Below are positions 31,395-39,513 of a DNA stretch of 64,000 nt, piece by piece. How positions within the stretch are numbered: the stretch's first letter is position 1; the number at the start of each line of letters is the position of its first letter. Both the position numbers and the translations under genes were made by a program. This DNA comes from CAVVSD01 sp963837655 (GTDB taxonomy: Bacteria > Actinomycetota > Thermoleophilia > Solirubrobacterales > Solirubrobacteraceae). Below the pieces are notes generated by a model, which saw only the letters and a program-made list of their open reading frames with translations, searched no databases and was not told where the DNA came from. The stretch covers positions 372,001-436,000 of the forward strand of contig CAWIOK010000006.1 of NCBI GenBank assembly GCA_963837655.1. The letters run 5' to 3'.

Positions 31395-32789
31395 CTACTT
31401 CGCGCCCAGCGCGCTCGCGCGGGCCTCCGCGATGGTGCGCGCTCCCTCCTCGCCCACGAGCAGATCCGGACGCAGGGTCCCGCTCGCGACGAGGTCGAGC
31501 GCGGGGAAGCGTGCGGTCGCGGTGAGGTTGCGGTCGAGGACGACGACGGTCGTCTCGCCCCCCAGCGGCTCCGACGCGGTGGCGATGACGGTCAGCGAGC
31601 CACCGTCGTTGATCGCCCGCGCAGCGCCCAGCGCCTTGCGCGCGGTCAGGCCCGGCAGCCCGTCGAGCGTGTCGATGAGCAGCACGGCGTGCCCGCCGCG
31701 AGCGGCCTGCCGGCGCGCGGCGTCCACTGCGCGGTCCACGGCCTGGCCGCGGGTATCCGCGGACGCCGAGAACGACAGCGACACCTGCGGCTCGATGCCG
31801 TCGGAGGTCCAGCCCGCGAGCTCCTCGGGGCGCACGCCGGCGAGCACGACGCTCACGTCGACACCGTCCTGGGCCTGCAGCGCGACGGCCAGCAGTCGCA
31901 GCGCCTCGCTCTTGCCCGCGAACGCCGGGCCGGCGATGGTCACGCGCGACCCGCGGCCGATCGGCGTCAGGTGCACGATGGCCCCGAGCGTCGGGTCGTC
32001 GCCGCCCAGCGCGAAGCGCTCGGTCGGGAACGCGGCGGGGAGGTCCTCGAACGGCGTGCCCTCGGCGACCTCGTCGGCCGGACGGCCGTTGATGGTGTCG
32101 ACACGGACGAGCGACGGGTAGCGCTCCGAGCGGCGCGGCGCGCGCACCGGGCCCGTGACGGTGTCCCCGTCGACGAGCTCGCAGCGGCGCACCTGCGCGG
32201 CCGAGATGTAGACGTCGCCGTCGGAGGGATCCGGCGGCGAGACACGCAGGAAGCCCGAGCCGTTGCCGAGCAGGTCGACGACGCCCTCTGTGGTCGCGTC
32301 GGCCGTCGGTGCGGCCGGCACATCCTTGACGTCCTTGGAGTCCTTGGAGTCCTTGGAGTCCTTGGACTCCTCCTCGCCCGGATCCGAGTCGCGCACGCGG
32401 CGACCGCGCCCACGCCCGCCGCGGCGGGTGCGGCGGGGCGCGTCGTCGTCCTCGTCCTCCGTGTCGGCCTCGGCGGCCTCCGGCTCGGCCTCGGCCTCGG
32501 CCTCCGGCTCCGGCTCCGCGGCGGGCTTGGCCCTCGCGCGGGAGCGGCTGCGGGTCCGGGCCGCGGCGACGACCTCGGTGCCGTCGTCCTCCTGCGTCGC
32601 GGACTCGGCCGCCCCGGCCTCCTCCTCCTCGGCGGCGGCGAGGCCGTCGGGATCCTGGCGGCCGAGGATCGCCTCGACCAGCGCGGCCTTGCGCAACCGG
32701 CGGAAGCCGTCGATGCCGAGCTCGGAGGCGATCTCGTGAAGGTCGGCGAGCGGACTGGACTCGAGCGCCGAGCGGGTGAGAACTGCCAT
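31395..32789 (-). CDS. rho: Transcription termination factor Rho, divergent
   Basis: 464 residues from ATG 32789, preceded by GGAGG. Rho_N helices (SPLADLHEIASELGIDGFRRLRKAALVEAI), a charged insertion of about 130 residues including KDSKDSKDSKD, an RNA-binding OB domain (GSGFLRVSPPDPSDGDVYIS) and an ATPase core with P-loop GPAFAGKSE and Walker B AVLLIDTLDGL. Compared with canonical Rho, the ITRLARAYN (Q-loop) and EFKGTGN/R-loop segments are absent or rewritten, so helicase activity may be altered. Long insertions are normal in actinobacterial Rho; loss of these loops is not. It lies downstream of folP. Confidence 0.8.
   Translation of the reverse strand: MAVLTRSALESSPLADLHEIASELGIDGFRRLRKAALVEAILGRQDPDGLAAAEEEEAGAAESATQEDDGTEVVAAARTRSRSRARAKPAAEPEPEAEAEAEPEAAEADTEDEDDDAPRRTRRGGRGRGRRVRDSDPGEEESKDSKDSKDSKDVKDVPAAPTADATTEGVVDLLGNGSGFLRVSPPDPSDGDVYISAAQVRRCELVDGDTVTGPVRAPRRSERYPSLVRVDTINGRPADEVAEGTPFEDLPAAFPTERFALGGDDPTLGAIVHLTPIGRGSRVTIAGPAFAGKSEALRLLAVALQAQDGVDVSVVLAGVRPEELAGWTSDGIEPQVSLSFSASADTRGQAVDRAVDAARRQAARGGHAVLLIDTLDGLPGLTARKALGAARAINDGGSLTVIATASEPLGGETTVVVLDRNLTATARFPALDLVASGTLRPDLLVGEEGARTIAEARASALGAK
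32331..32372 (-). repeat. 9-bp tandem repeat inside rho
   Basis: About four to five copies of a 9-base unit (TCCTTGGAG on the plus strand) encode the Lys-Asp-Ser repeats of the Rho insertion domain. In-frame expansion or contraction would only change linker length. Confidence 0.7.
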
Positions 32790-32883
32790 GGTGTTCCTCC
32801 TGAAGTGATGGGACGGGTCGTGGGCGTCCGGCCGCGTGGGACAGCGGCAGGCGACCCCTGCGCTCCTCAGGCTACCTGTCGGC

Positions 32884-33804
32884 TCAGTCGGATGGCGCCA
32901 CGCGCCGCAGCTCCTCGGGGAGGTGCAGGTCGCGTCGCACCGGAACGTGTCCCCGCAGCGCATCGCGCACCGCCAGGAAGTCGTCGGCCTCGCGGACGTC
33001 GTGGACACGCGCCACATGCGCGCCCCGGTCGGCGCCGTCGCCCAGAGCGGCGAGCGTCCCGGCGAGGCGCTCGCGGGGTCCGCGGCCCGTGAGCGCGCCG
33101 AGCGCGTCCTTGCGCGAGATCGCCAGCAGGATCGGGCGCTCCAGGGCGTGCAGCTCCTCCAGCCGGCCGAGGACCTCCAGCGTCTGCGCGGGCGTCTTGG
33201 CGAAGTCGGGACCGGGGTCGACCATGATCTGCTCCGGTGCGACGCCGCGCGACGCCGCGACCTCCATCCGCTGGCGCAGGAACCCCACGACATCGGCGAC
33301 GACGTCGTCGTACAGATCGGGGTCGAGCACCTTCGTCTTGGGCGCCGCACGGGTGTGCATGAGGACCAGGGCTGCCCCGGTGCGGGCGCAGACGTCCGCG
33401 AGCTCCGGGTCGCGCAGCCCGCTGATGTCGTTGACGATCGAGGCGCCGGCCGCCACGGCCGCCTCGGCCACGGCCGGCTTGTACGTGTCGACCGAGATGA
33501 CGACGTCGCCCCCCAGCGCGCAGACGCCCTCGATCACCGGCACGACACGACCGATCTCCTCCTCGGCGTCGACCGCAGGGCGGTTGGTCACGTTGGACTC
33601 GCCGCCGATGTCGATGATCCGCGCGCCCTCTGCCACGAGCGCTCTGGCCCGCGCCATGCGGGCGTCGAGCGTGCGCTCGCCGGGCGCGTCGGAGAACGAG
33701 TCGGGCGTCGCGTTCAAGATGCCCATCAGCGCCATGGGCTCGCGCGCGCCGCCCAGCTCCAGGACGCGCCCGCGGGCGTGCAGCACACGGCGCGGCGCGT
33801 TCAC
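32884..33804 (-). CDS. folP: Dihydropteroate synthase
   Basis: 306 residues. DHPS TIM-barrel motifs: LMGILNATPDSFSDAPGE, IIDIGGESN, VVISVDTYKPAVAEAA, SIVNDISGLRDPE, and a C-terminal RVHDV element that binds the pterin phosphate. It condenses pterin pyrophosphate with p-aminobenzoate in folate synthesis. Loop 2, usually STRPG, reads GGESNVTNRPAVD, an unusual variant that could affect pABA/sulfonamide contacts. The gene overlaps the upstream secreted-protein gene by four bases. It complements the folate/one-carbon theme of the window. Confidence 0.93.
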   Translation of the reverse strand: MNAPRRVLHARGRVLELGGAREPMALMGILNATPDSFSDAPGERTLDARMARARALVAEGARIIDIGGESNVTNRPAVDAEEEIGRVVPVIEGVCALGGDVVISVDTYKPAVAEAAVAAGASIVNDISGLRDPELADVCARTGAALVLMHTRAAPKTKVLDPDLYDDVVADVVGFLRQRMEVAASRGVAPEQIMVDPGPDFAKTPAQTLEVLGRLEELHALERPILLAISRKDALGALTGRGPRERLAGTLAALGDGADRGAHVARVHDVREADDFLAVRDALRGHVPVRRDLHLPEELRRVAPSD

Positions 33805-35573
33805 TTCTTGCGCGTCACCCGGCGCTCCACGACCGTCTGGTTGCCCGCCTTGTCGATGGCGATGACCCTCAGGGAGGCGCTGCGCTTGTAGCGATGCGTG
33901 ACCGACCCGCGGTTGGACCGCAGCGTCTGGCCCTTGGCGCCGTCGCCGAAGTCGACGCGCACGCGTGAGAAGCCGGACGAGCCGAGGGGGCGGCGCACGT
34001 CGCGGGCGCTCCAGCGGATCTTGGAGATGCCACCCTCACGCTCGACGCGCACGGTCAGCTGCGGCGGCGTCATGTCGATGCGGACGGTCTTGGACTTCGA
34101 GCGCGTGCTCTGCCCGCGGATGTCCGTCGCGATGACGCGCCACGTGCGGCGGCCTTCGGGCAGGGGCCCCGTGGCGCGGAACACGTTGTTGGCCGACTGC
34201 CCCACGACCTTGTTGCCGATGAGCACGGTGTACGTCAGCGGGCCGAACAGCTCGAAGGCGGGCGCCCAGCGCAGCGGCGTCCTCTCGTTGGCCGGGTTGC
34301 GCCAGCCGGTGCCCGACGACAGTGCGAAGGCCAGCGGTGCGCGGTCCGCGTAGCCGGCGACGAGCGTGCGCGCGGCCGCCGAGCCCTGAGTCCACACGAC
34401 GACGCCGTCGTCGGCCCGGTCGACCTCCGCTGCCAGGCCGCCATCGACGTCCACCGGGCCGAGCTCGGGCCGCGTCAGCGCCACGTCGGGCAGCGCCGTG
34501 CCGGCGTCGAACTGGCGCAGGCCGACACCGGTCGGCTGCGCGAAGGCGATCATGCCGTCGCTGTTCTCCGCCATCGCTGGAGCGGTCAGCGTGCCGCCGC
34601 CCGGGCCGACGCCGAACGCCTGGCCGAGCAGGTCGTTGTGCAGCACCGACCCGATGCCGCTCGCGCCGCCCGTCGAGGACAGCAGCCCCTCGCCGCGGCC
34701 GCTCAGGGCGACCTTCGGGTCGGTGGCGGCGTTGCCGCCGTCCGCGGGCACGGCGTCGTCGAACGCGGTGCCGCGCTGGCGGCGGGCCAGCGTGCGCGAC
34801 ACGCCGTCGATCGTCTGGCGGAACGTCACCCACGCGAAGCTGGAGTCGTCCTCGGCGTCGACCTCGGGGGTGTCGGCCGACCCGCCCGTCGGCAGCGTGA
34901 GGTCCTGCGGCGCCGTGGAGAGGCTCATGCCGAAGACCTTGCGCGCGAGCACGTGCGTGCGGCCGTCGATGCCCTGCTCACCCCACGTGATGATCCCGAC
35001 GCCGTCCGCGCTCACCGCGACCTTCGAGCGCAGCACCCCGGTGCCCGCATTCGCGCCCGGCTCGACGTCAGCGGGGATCGGCAGCAGCGCCCAGGCGTTC
35101 GTGCGGCGGTCGAGCCGCGTGACGACCACGTTGCCCGCCTGCGTGAAGGTCGCGTACGCGGTGCCGTTGATCGACATGTCGGCCGCCGGGTCGGTGCCCG
35201 CGCCGAGCAGGACCGGCGCGCCCCACGGCTGGTCGCCGGCGACCTTCAGGCTCGCGTAGACGAGCCCACCGCTGGAGAAGACGACCGCGAGGCGACCGTT
35301 GGCGCCGGCCGCCACCGCCGCGCCCGCCCCCGCGCCGCCGGGGCCGAGACCCTCTGGCGGCTGGAACTTCCCGCCGATGAACCGTGACACGAACACGCCC
35401 TCGGGACGGAGGTAGGCCACCGCGCCCGTGCCGTCGCGGGCGAGATCCAGATCCGCGATGCGCAGCCCGGCCGCGGGACCGTCGATCGGATCGCCAGGGA
35501 ACGTGGCGGCCCGCACGGAGGCCGGGACGACGAGGACGAGGAGCAGCACGAGCAGGGGCAGGCGACGACGCAT
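33801..35573 (-). CDS. Large secreted protein with repeated beta modules
   Basis: 590 residues from the ATG at 35573. Clear signal peptide (RRRLPLLVLLLVLVVPASVRAA). The mature part is a chain of beta-strand repeats (PAAGLRIADLDLARDGTGAVAYL, GANGRLAVVF, SADGVGIITWGEQG) that look like a degenerate propeller, followed by Ig-like units (KTVRIDMTPPQLTV; SVTHRYKRSASLRVIAIDKAGN). No catalytic site is seen. Proteins of this kind are common and uncharacterised in Solirubrobacterales-type genomes. It precedes folP on the same transcript. Confidence 0.72.
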   Translation of the reverse strand: MRRRLPLLVLLLVLVVPASVRAATFPGDPIDGPAAGLRIADLDLARDGTGAVAYLRPEGVFVSRFIGGKFQPPEGLGPGGAGAGAAVAAGANGRLAVVFSSGGLVYASLKVAGDQPWGAPVLLGAGTDPAADMSINGTAYATFTQAGNVVVTRLDRRTNAWALLPIPADVEPGANAGTGVLRSKVAVSADGVGIITWGEQGIDGRTHVLARKVFGMSLSTAPQDLTLPTGGSADTPEVDAEDDSSFAWVTFRQTIDGVSRTLARRQRGTAFDDAVPADGGNAATDPKVALSGRGEGLLSSTGGASGIGSVLHNDLLGQAFGVGPGGGTLTAPAMAENSDGMIAFAQPTGVGLRQFDAGTALPDVALTRPELGPVDVDGGLAAEVDRADDGVVVWTQGSAAARTLVAGYADRAPLAFALSSGTGWRNPANERTPLRWAPAFELFGPLTYTVLIGNKVVGQSANNVFRATGPLPEGRRTWRVIATDIRGQSTRSKSKTVRIDMTPPQLTVRVEREGGISKIRWSARDVRRPLGSSGFSRVRVDFGDGAKGQTLRSNRGSVTHRYKRSASLRVIAIDKAGNQTVVERRVTRKK

Positions 35574-35639
35574 GGTCTCCAGGGGCAGAGGGCGGCCGGA
35601 CGCGGGTCGCAACCCCGTGCCGCGGGCGAAGTTGCGCAA

Positions 35640-35656
35640 GGGTACGTCCTGTACCC
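35640..35656. promoter_or_regulatory. GGGTAC-N5-GTACCC palindrome in a divergent promoter
   Basis: A perfect 6-bp inverted repeat spaced by five bases, located between the leftward secreted-protein gene (start 35573) and the small rightward gene at 35691. A regulator-binding site is likely; the regulator is unknown. Confidence 0.5.
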
Positions 35657-35690
35657 GACGGCGCCGGCGCGAGATAGGCTGACCAGGTCG

Positions 35691-35921
35691 ATGCTCCTCC
35701 TGATCGACACGCGACCGGAACCCCCTCGGCGAGAGCCGCCGAACGTGCCCTGGCGGGGCATCGCGGTGGCCGCGACGAGCATCGGGCTGGGCGTCGGCTC
35801 GAGCTTCGCGCACGGCATCACCGCCTACGGCATGCTCGTCGGCGCGGTGACCGCGGCGGGCATCGGGTTCCGCGGCGGGCCCGGGATCCCGTGGTCGGGC
35901 ATGCACGACCACCGGCAGTGA
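35691..35921 (+). CDS. Small hypothetical membrane protein
   Basis: 76 residues. A proline/arginine-rich N-terminus (TRPEPPRREPPNVPWRG) is followed by one or two hydrophobic Gly-rich segments (IAVAATSIGLGVGSSFAHGI, YGMLVGAVTAAGIGF). No known family. Its own promoter region contains a palindrome. It ends three bases before a convergent gene. Moderately likely to be real because the hydrophobic pattern is coherent. Confidence 0.45.
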   Translation: MLLLIDTRPEPPRREPPNVPWRGIAVAATSIGLGVGSSFAHGITAYGMLVGAVTAAGIGFRGGPGIPWSGMHDHRQ

Positions 35922-35924
35922 TGC

Positions 35925-36719
35925 TCAGGCCGGCGCCCGGGCGACGAGCGAGTACAGCAGCGGCAGCGACGGCACACCGGGCGGGAAGCGGTAGATCCCC
36001 CCGCTCTCGCGACGCAGCTGCGGCCAGCGCGGGTACAGCGTGTAGTCGAACTCGTGGAGGAACTCGATCCGAAGGTCGCGCGAGGCGAGCAGGCTGACGA
36101 CCTTGCCGAGCGGATGCGCCCACTCATCCGTCGTGTTGTGCGCGGTGGTCACCTCGGCGTCGGTATAGCTGCCCGCCTCCTCGGGCCACTCCCGCGGTCC
36201 CTCGTGGAAGTAGTCGTTCGCAACGGTCAGCTCGTCGTCGCCGAAGACCTCGGTGATGGGATGGAACTCGACGAGGTACAGGCGCCCTCCCGGCGCGAGC
36301 AGCGACCTCACGACGTCCGCCCAGCGCTCGAGGTCCTCGAGCCAGGCCAGCGACCCGATGCCGGTGTAGACGATGTCGAACCGGCGCCCCCCGAGGGCCT
36401 CGTCGGCACGCATGACGTCGCTCACCACCCACTCCGCCTGCAGGCCGGCACGCTCGGTGAGGTCTGCGGCGGCCGCCATCGCGGGTGCGGAGAAGTCCAG
36501 GCCGGTGACCTGCGCGCCCAGCCGCGCCCACGCCAGGGTGTCGAGGCCGAAGTGGCACTGCAGGTGGACGAGCGACAGCCCGGAGACGTTCCCCAGCTCC
36601 TCGGCCTCGAAGGGCCGCAGCGGGGACGTCCCGGCCAGGAAGCCGTCCGCGTCATAGAAGTCGCTCTTCGTGTGGAGCGGGACGCGCTCGTCCCACCACA
36701 GGCGGTTGCGTTCGGTCAA
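35925..36719 (-). CDS. Class I SAM-dependent methyltransferase
   Basis: 264 residues. SAM-binding motif I is degenerate but placed as VSGLSLVHLQCHFGLDTLAWA, with VTGLDFSAPAMAAAADL (motif II) and RRFDIVYTGIGSLAWLEDLE (motif IV). The family includes uncharacterised methyltransferases with the LHLQCHFG motif. Its ATG overlaps the pntB stop by four bases, so it is the last gene of the transhydrogenase operon, an unusual partner. Substrate unknown. Confidence 0.82.
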   Translation of the reverse strand: MTERNRLWWDERVPLHTKSDFYDADGFLAGTSPLRPFEAEELGNVSGLSLVHLQCHFGLDTLAWARLGAQVTGLDFSAPAMAAAADLTERAGLQAEWVVSDVMRADEALGGRRFDIVYTGIGSLAWLEDLERWADVVRSLLAPGGRLYLVEFHPITEVFGDDELTVANDYFHEGPREWPEEAGSYTDAEVTTAHNTTDEWAHPLGKVVSLLASRDLRIEFLHEFDYTLYPRWPQLRRESGGIYRFPPGVPSLPLLYSLVARAPA

Positions 36720-38104
36720 AGCTCGCCGAGCTCGCCGGTGATCTCGCTGACGCTGGACTTGGCGTCGCCGAAGAGCATCGCGGTCTTCTCGTTGTAGAAG
36801 AGCGGGTTGTCGATGCCGGCGAAGCCGCTGCTCATCGAGCGCTTCAGCACGATCACCGATCTGGAGTCGTCGACGTTGAGGATCGGCATGCCGTAGATCG
36901 GGCTGTCGGCCTTGTTGCGCGCGTCGGGGTTGGTGACGTCGTTGGCGCCGATCACGAGCGACACGTCGGTGCGCGTGAACTCGGGGTTGGCGTCGTCCAT
37001 CTCCTTGAGCTGGTCGTAGGGCACGTCGGCCTCAGCCAGCAGGACGTTCATGTGCCCCGGCATCCGGCCCGCGACCGGGTGGATGGCGTAGGTGACCTCA
37101 ACCCCGCGCTTCTCCAGCGCCTTGGCCATCTCCCGGACCGCGTGCTGGGCTTGGGCGACCGCCATGCCGTAGCCGGGCACGACGACCACCTTGCGCGCGT
37201 ACGCGAGCTGGATCGCCGCGTCGGCGGCGCTCGTGGAGCGCACGATCCTGCCGTCCGCCGCGCCGTCGGGACCCGCGATCGCGGCCGTGGCGCCGCCGAA
37301 GCCGCCCAGCAGCACCGATCCGATCGAGCGGTTCATCGCCTTGGCCATCTGGTCGGTGAGGATCGTGCCGCTGGCCCCGACGAGCATGCCCGCGACGATC
37401 AGCGCCGTGTTGTCCAGCGCGACGCCGGCGGCCGCGGCGCTCAGGCCGGTGAACGCGTTCAGCGTGGAGATCACCACCGGCATGTCCGCCCCACCGATCG
37501 GCAGCACGGCGAGCACCCCCAGCGCCCCCGCGGAGACGAGCAGGACGATGAACAGCCACTGGCTGGTCTCACCGGTGAGGATCGCGATCCCGGCCGCGAT
37601 CGAGATGAGCAGCAGCGCGCCGTTGATGAAGACCCCGCCGGGCAGCTTCAGCGGGCTGCCGGAGATGAGCTCCTGCAGCTTGCCGAACGCGATGTTCGAG
37701 CCCCAGAAGGAGATCGAGCCGACGATCGCGGCGAACACCAGCGGGATCCCGACCTCAAGCTCGGTGAGATCACCGCCGCTCTCGCGGAACTCCGCCCACG
37801 CGATCAGCGCGATCGCGCCGCCGCCGACCCCGTTGAAGAGGGCGACCATCTGCGGCATCGCCGTCATCTTCACGTTGCGCGCCGCGGGGACCCCGATCGC
37901 CGTCCCGATCACGATGCCCAGCGCGATCAGGCCCCAGTTGCCCGTGTCCTTGCGCAGCAGCGTCGCGATCACAGCGACCGCCATCCCCACCGCCGCTGTG
38001 CGGTTGCCCCTGACCGCCGTCGTCGGGCTGGTCAGCTGCGCCAATCCGATGATGAACAGGCTGAACGCGACGATGTACAGGAGGTTGATGACGTCGCTGT
38101 CCAT
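36716..38104 (-). CDS. pntB: NAD(P) transhydrogenase subunit beta
   Basis: 462 residues. About nine membrane helices in the N-terminal two-thirds (VINLLYIVAFSLFIIGLAQL onward), then the soluble NADP-binding domain III with KVVVVPGYGMAVAQAQHAV, AIHPVAGRMPGHMNVLLAEA and VIVLKRSMSSGFAGIDN. With PntAa/PntAb it couples proton movement to hydride transfer from NADH to NADP+. It would supply NADPH for hydroxylases and biosynthesis. It overlaps the upstream pntAb stop by one base. Confidence 0.96.
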   Translation of the reverse strand: MDSDVINLLYIVAFSLFIIGLAQLTSPTTAVRGNRTAAVGMAVAVIATLLRKDTGNWGLIALGIVIGTAIGVPAARNVKMTAMPQMVALFNGVGGGAIALIAWAEFRESGGDLTELEVGIPLVFAAIVGSISFWGSNIAFGKLQELISGSPLKLPGGVFINGALLLISIAAGIAILTGETSQWLFIVLLVSAGALGVLAVLPIGGADMPVVISTLNAFTGLSAAAAGVALDNTALIVAGMLVGASGTILTDQMAKAMNRSIGSVLLGGFGGATAAIAGPDGAADGRIVRSTSAADAAIQLAYARKVVVVPGYGMAVAQAQHAVREMAKALEKRGVEVTYAIHPVAGRMPGHMNVLLAEADVPYDQLKEMDDANPEFTRTDVSLVIGANDVTNPDARNKADSPIYGMPILNVDDSRSVIVLKRSMSSGFAGIDNPLFYNEKTAMLFGDAKSSVSEITGELGEL

Positions 38105-38403
38105 CAGCCCTCCTCGTCCGGCGGGCGCTTTCGCCCCTTGAACATCTCCAGCATCCGGTCGGTGACCAAGAAGCCGCCGACGATGTTGATCGTCCCGAAC
38201 GCGATCGCGACGACGAGCAGGATCTTGTCCAGCGCGCCCGTCGCCTGCCCGATGAGCACCAGGCCACCCAGCAGCACGATCCCGTGGATCGCGTTCGTGC
38301 CCGACATCAGCGGCGTGTGCAGCGTGTTGGGGACCTTGGAGATCACCAGGAACCCGACGAACCCGGCCAGCACCACGATCGCCAGCTCGGTGACGATGCT
38401 CAT
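38104..38403 (-). CDS. pntAb: NAD(P) transhydrogenase subunit alpha, membrane part (PntA2)
   Basis: 99 residues from ATG 38403 (MSIVTELAIVV). Four hydrophobic helices with the family motif FVGFLVISKVPNTLHTPLMSGTNAIHGIV and IAFGTINIVGGFLVTDRMLEMF. This is the small membrane segment that is separate from the NAD-binding part in split-alpha transhydrogenases. Overlaps both neighbours, so it is stoichiometrically coupled. Confidence 0.95.
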   Translation of the reverse strand: MSIVTELAIVVLAGFVGFLVISKVPNTLHTPLMSGTNAIHGIVLLGGLVLIGQATGALDKILLVVAIAFGTINIVGGFLVTDRMLEMFKGRKRPPDEEG

Positions 38404-39491
38404 GCGCTCACGACCTCTCCGCCGCGGACGACACACGCGCCGCTGACGACCTCGTCGTCGAAGTTCAACGTCAGCGCGCCGTCCTCGGTGATGAGCTCCA
38501 GGAACGACTGCACGTTGCGCGCGTACAGCGCCGAGGCGTGCTCAGGCATCGTCGCCGGCAGGTTCAGCGGCGAGATGATCGTCACGTCCTCACGGACCAC
38601 GGTCTGGCCCGGCTCGGTCAGCTCGCAGTTGCCGCCCGCCTCACCCGCGAGATCGACGATGACGCTCCCCGGGCGCATCCCCCGCACCGCCTCGGCGGTC
38701 ACCAGCCTCGGCGCCGGGCGCCCCGGCACCAACGCGGTGGTGATGACGACGTCGAAGCCCGTGATCGCCTCGGTCAGCTCGCGCTGCTGAGCATCGCGCT
38801 CCTCCTCGGTCAGCTCACGCGCGTAGCCGCCCTCCCCCTCGGCGCCCTTGCCTGCCTCCAACTCCAGGAACGACGCGCCGAGCGACTGGACCTGCTCGGC
38901 CACCGCGCTGCGCACGTCATAGCCGGTGACGACCGCGCCCAGCCGCCGCGCCGTGGCGATCGCCTGCAACCCAGCCACGCCCGCGCCCAGCACCAGCACC
39001 TTGGCCGGCGGGATCGTGCCCGCCGCCGTCATCAACATCGGGTAGAAGCGGCCGATCTCCGTCGCCGCGACCAGCACCGCCTTGTAGCCGGAGACGTTGG
39101 ACTGACTGGACAGCGCGTCCATCGACTGCGCCCGCGAGATCCGCGGGATCGACTCCATCGCGAACGCCGTCACCCCCGCACCCGCCAACGCCTCCAGCAC
39201 GTCCGCGCGCGTGCGCGGCGCGAGGAAGCCGACGAGCACCGAATCGCCCGTCAGCCGCGCGATCTCCTCCGGCGACGGCGGCGACACCTTCACCACGACA
39301 TCCGCACCCCACGGATCGCCGATCTGCGCCCCCGCATCGCTGAACGCAGCGTCCGGGAGCATCGCCCCCTCCCCCGCACCCGACTCCACCACGACCTCCA
39401 GATCGCGCGCGACCAACTTGCGGATCACGTCCGGGACCAACCCGACGCGCCGCTCGCCTTCCGCACTCTCCTTCGGAACGCCGACCCGCAT
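38400..39491 (-). CDS. pntAa: NAD(P) transhydrogenase subunit alpha, NAD-binding part (PntA1)
   Basis: 363 residues from ATG 39491 (MRVGVPKESAEGERRVGLVP); an alternative start at 39503 adds four residues. AlaDh/PNT N-terminal and NAD-binding domains: VESIPRISRAQ-like MESIPRISRAQSMDALSSQ, VLVLGAGVAGLQAIATARRL (Rossmann) and PGSVIVDLAGEAGGNCE. Soluble cytoplasmic domain I of the transhydrogenase. First of the three pnt genes in order. Confidence 0.95.
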   Translation of the reverse strand: MRVGVPKESAEGERRVGLVPDVIRKLVARDLEVVVESGAGEGAMLPDAAFSDAGAQIGDPWGADVVVKVSPPSPEEIARLTGDSVLVGFLAPRTRADVLEALAGAGVTAFAMESIPRISRAQSMDALSSQSNVSGYKAVLVAATEIGRFYPMLMTAAGTIPPAKVLVLGAGVAGLQAIATARRLGAVVTGYDVRSAVAEQVQSLGASFLELEAGKGAEGEGGYARELTEEERDAQQRELTEAITGFDVVITTALVPGRPAPRLVTAEAVRGMRPGSVIVDLAGEAGGNCELTEPGQTVVREDVTIISPLNLPATMPEHASALYARNVQSFLELITEDGALTLNFDDEVVSGACVVRGGEVVSA

Positions 39492-39513
39492 GCGGCCCGG
39501 CACGCTATCTGAC

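Noticed and set aside
32331..32372. Tandem repeat read as a possible CRISPR or mobile-element signature
   Set aside because: Units are only 9 bp, contiguous and in frame inside rho; they encode Lys-Asp-Ser linker repeats.
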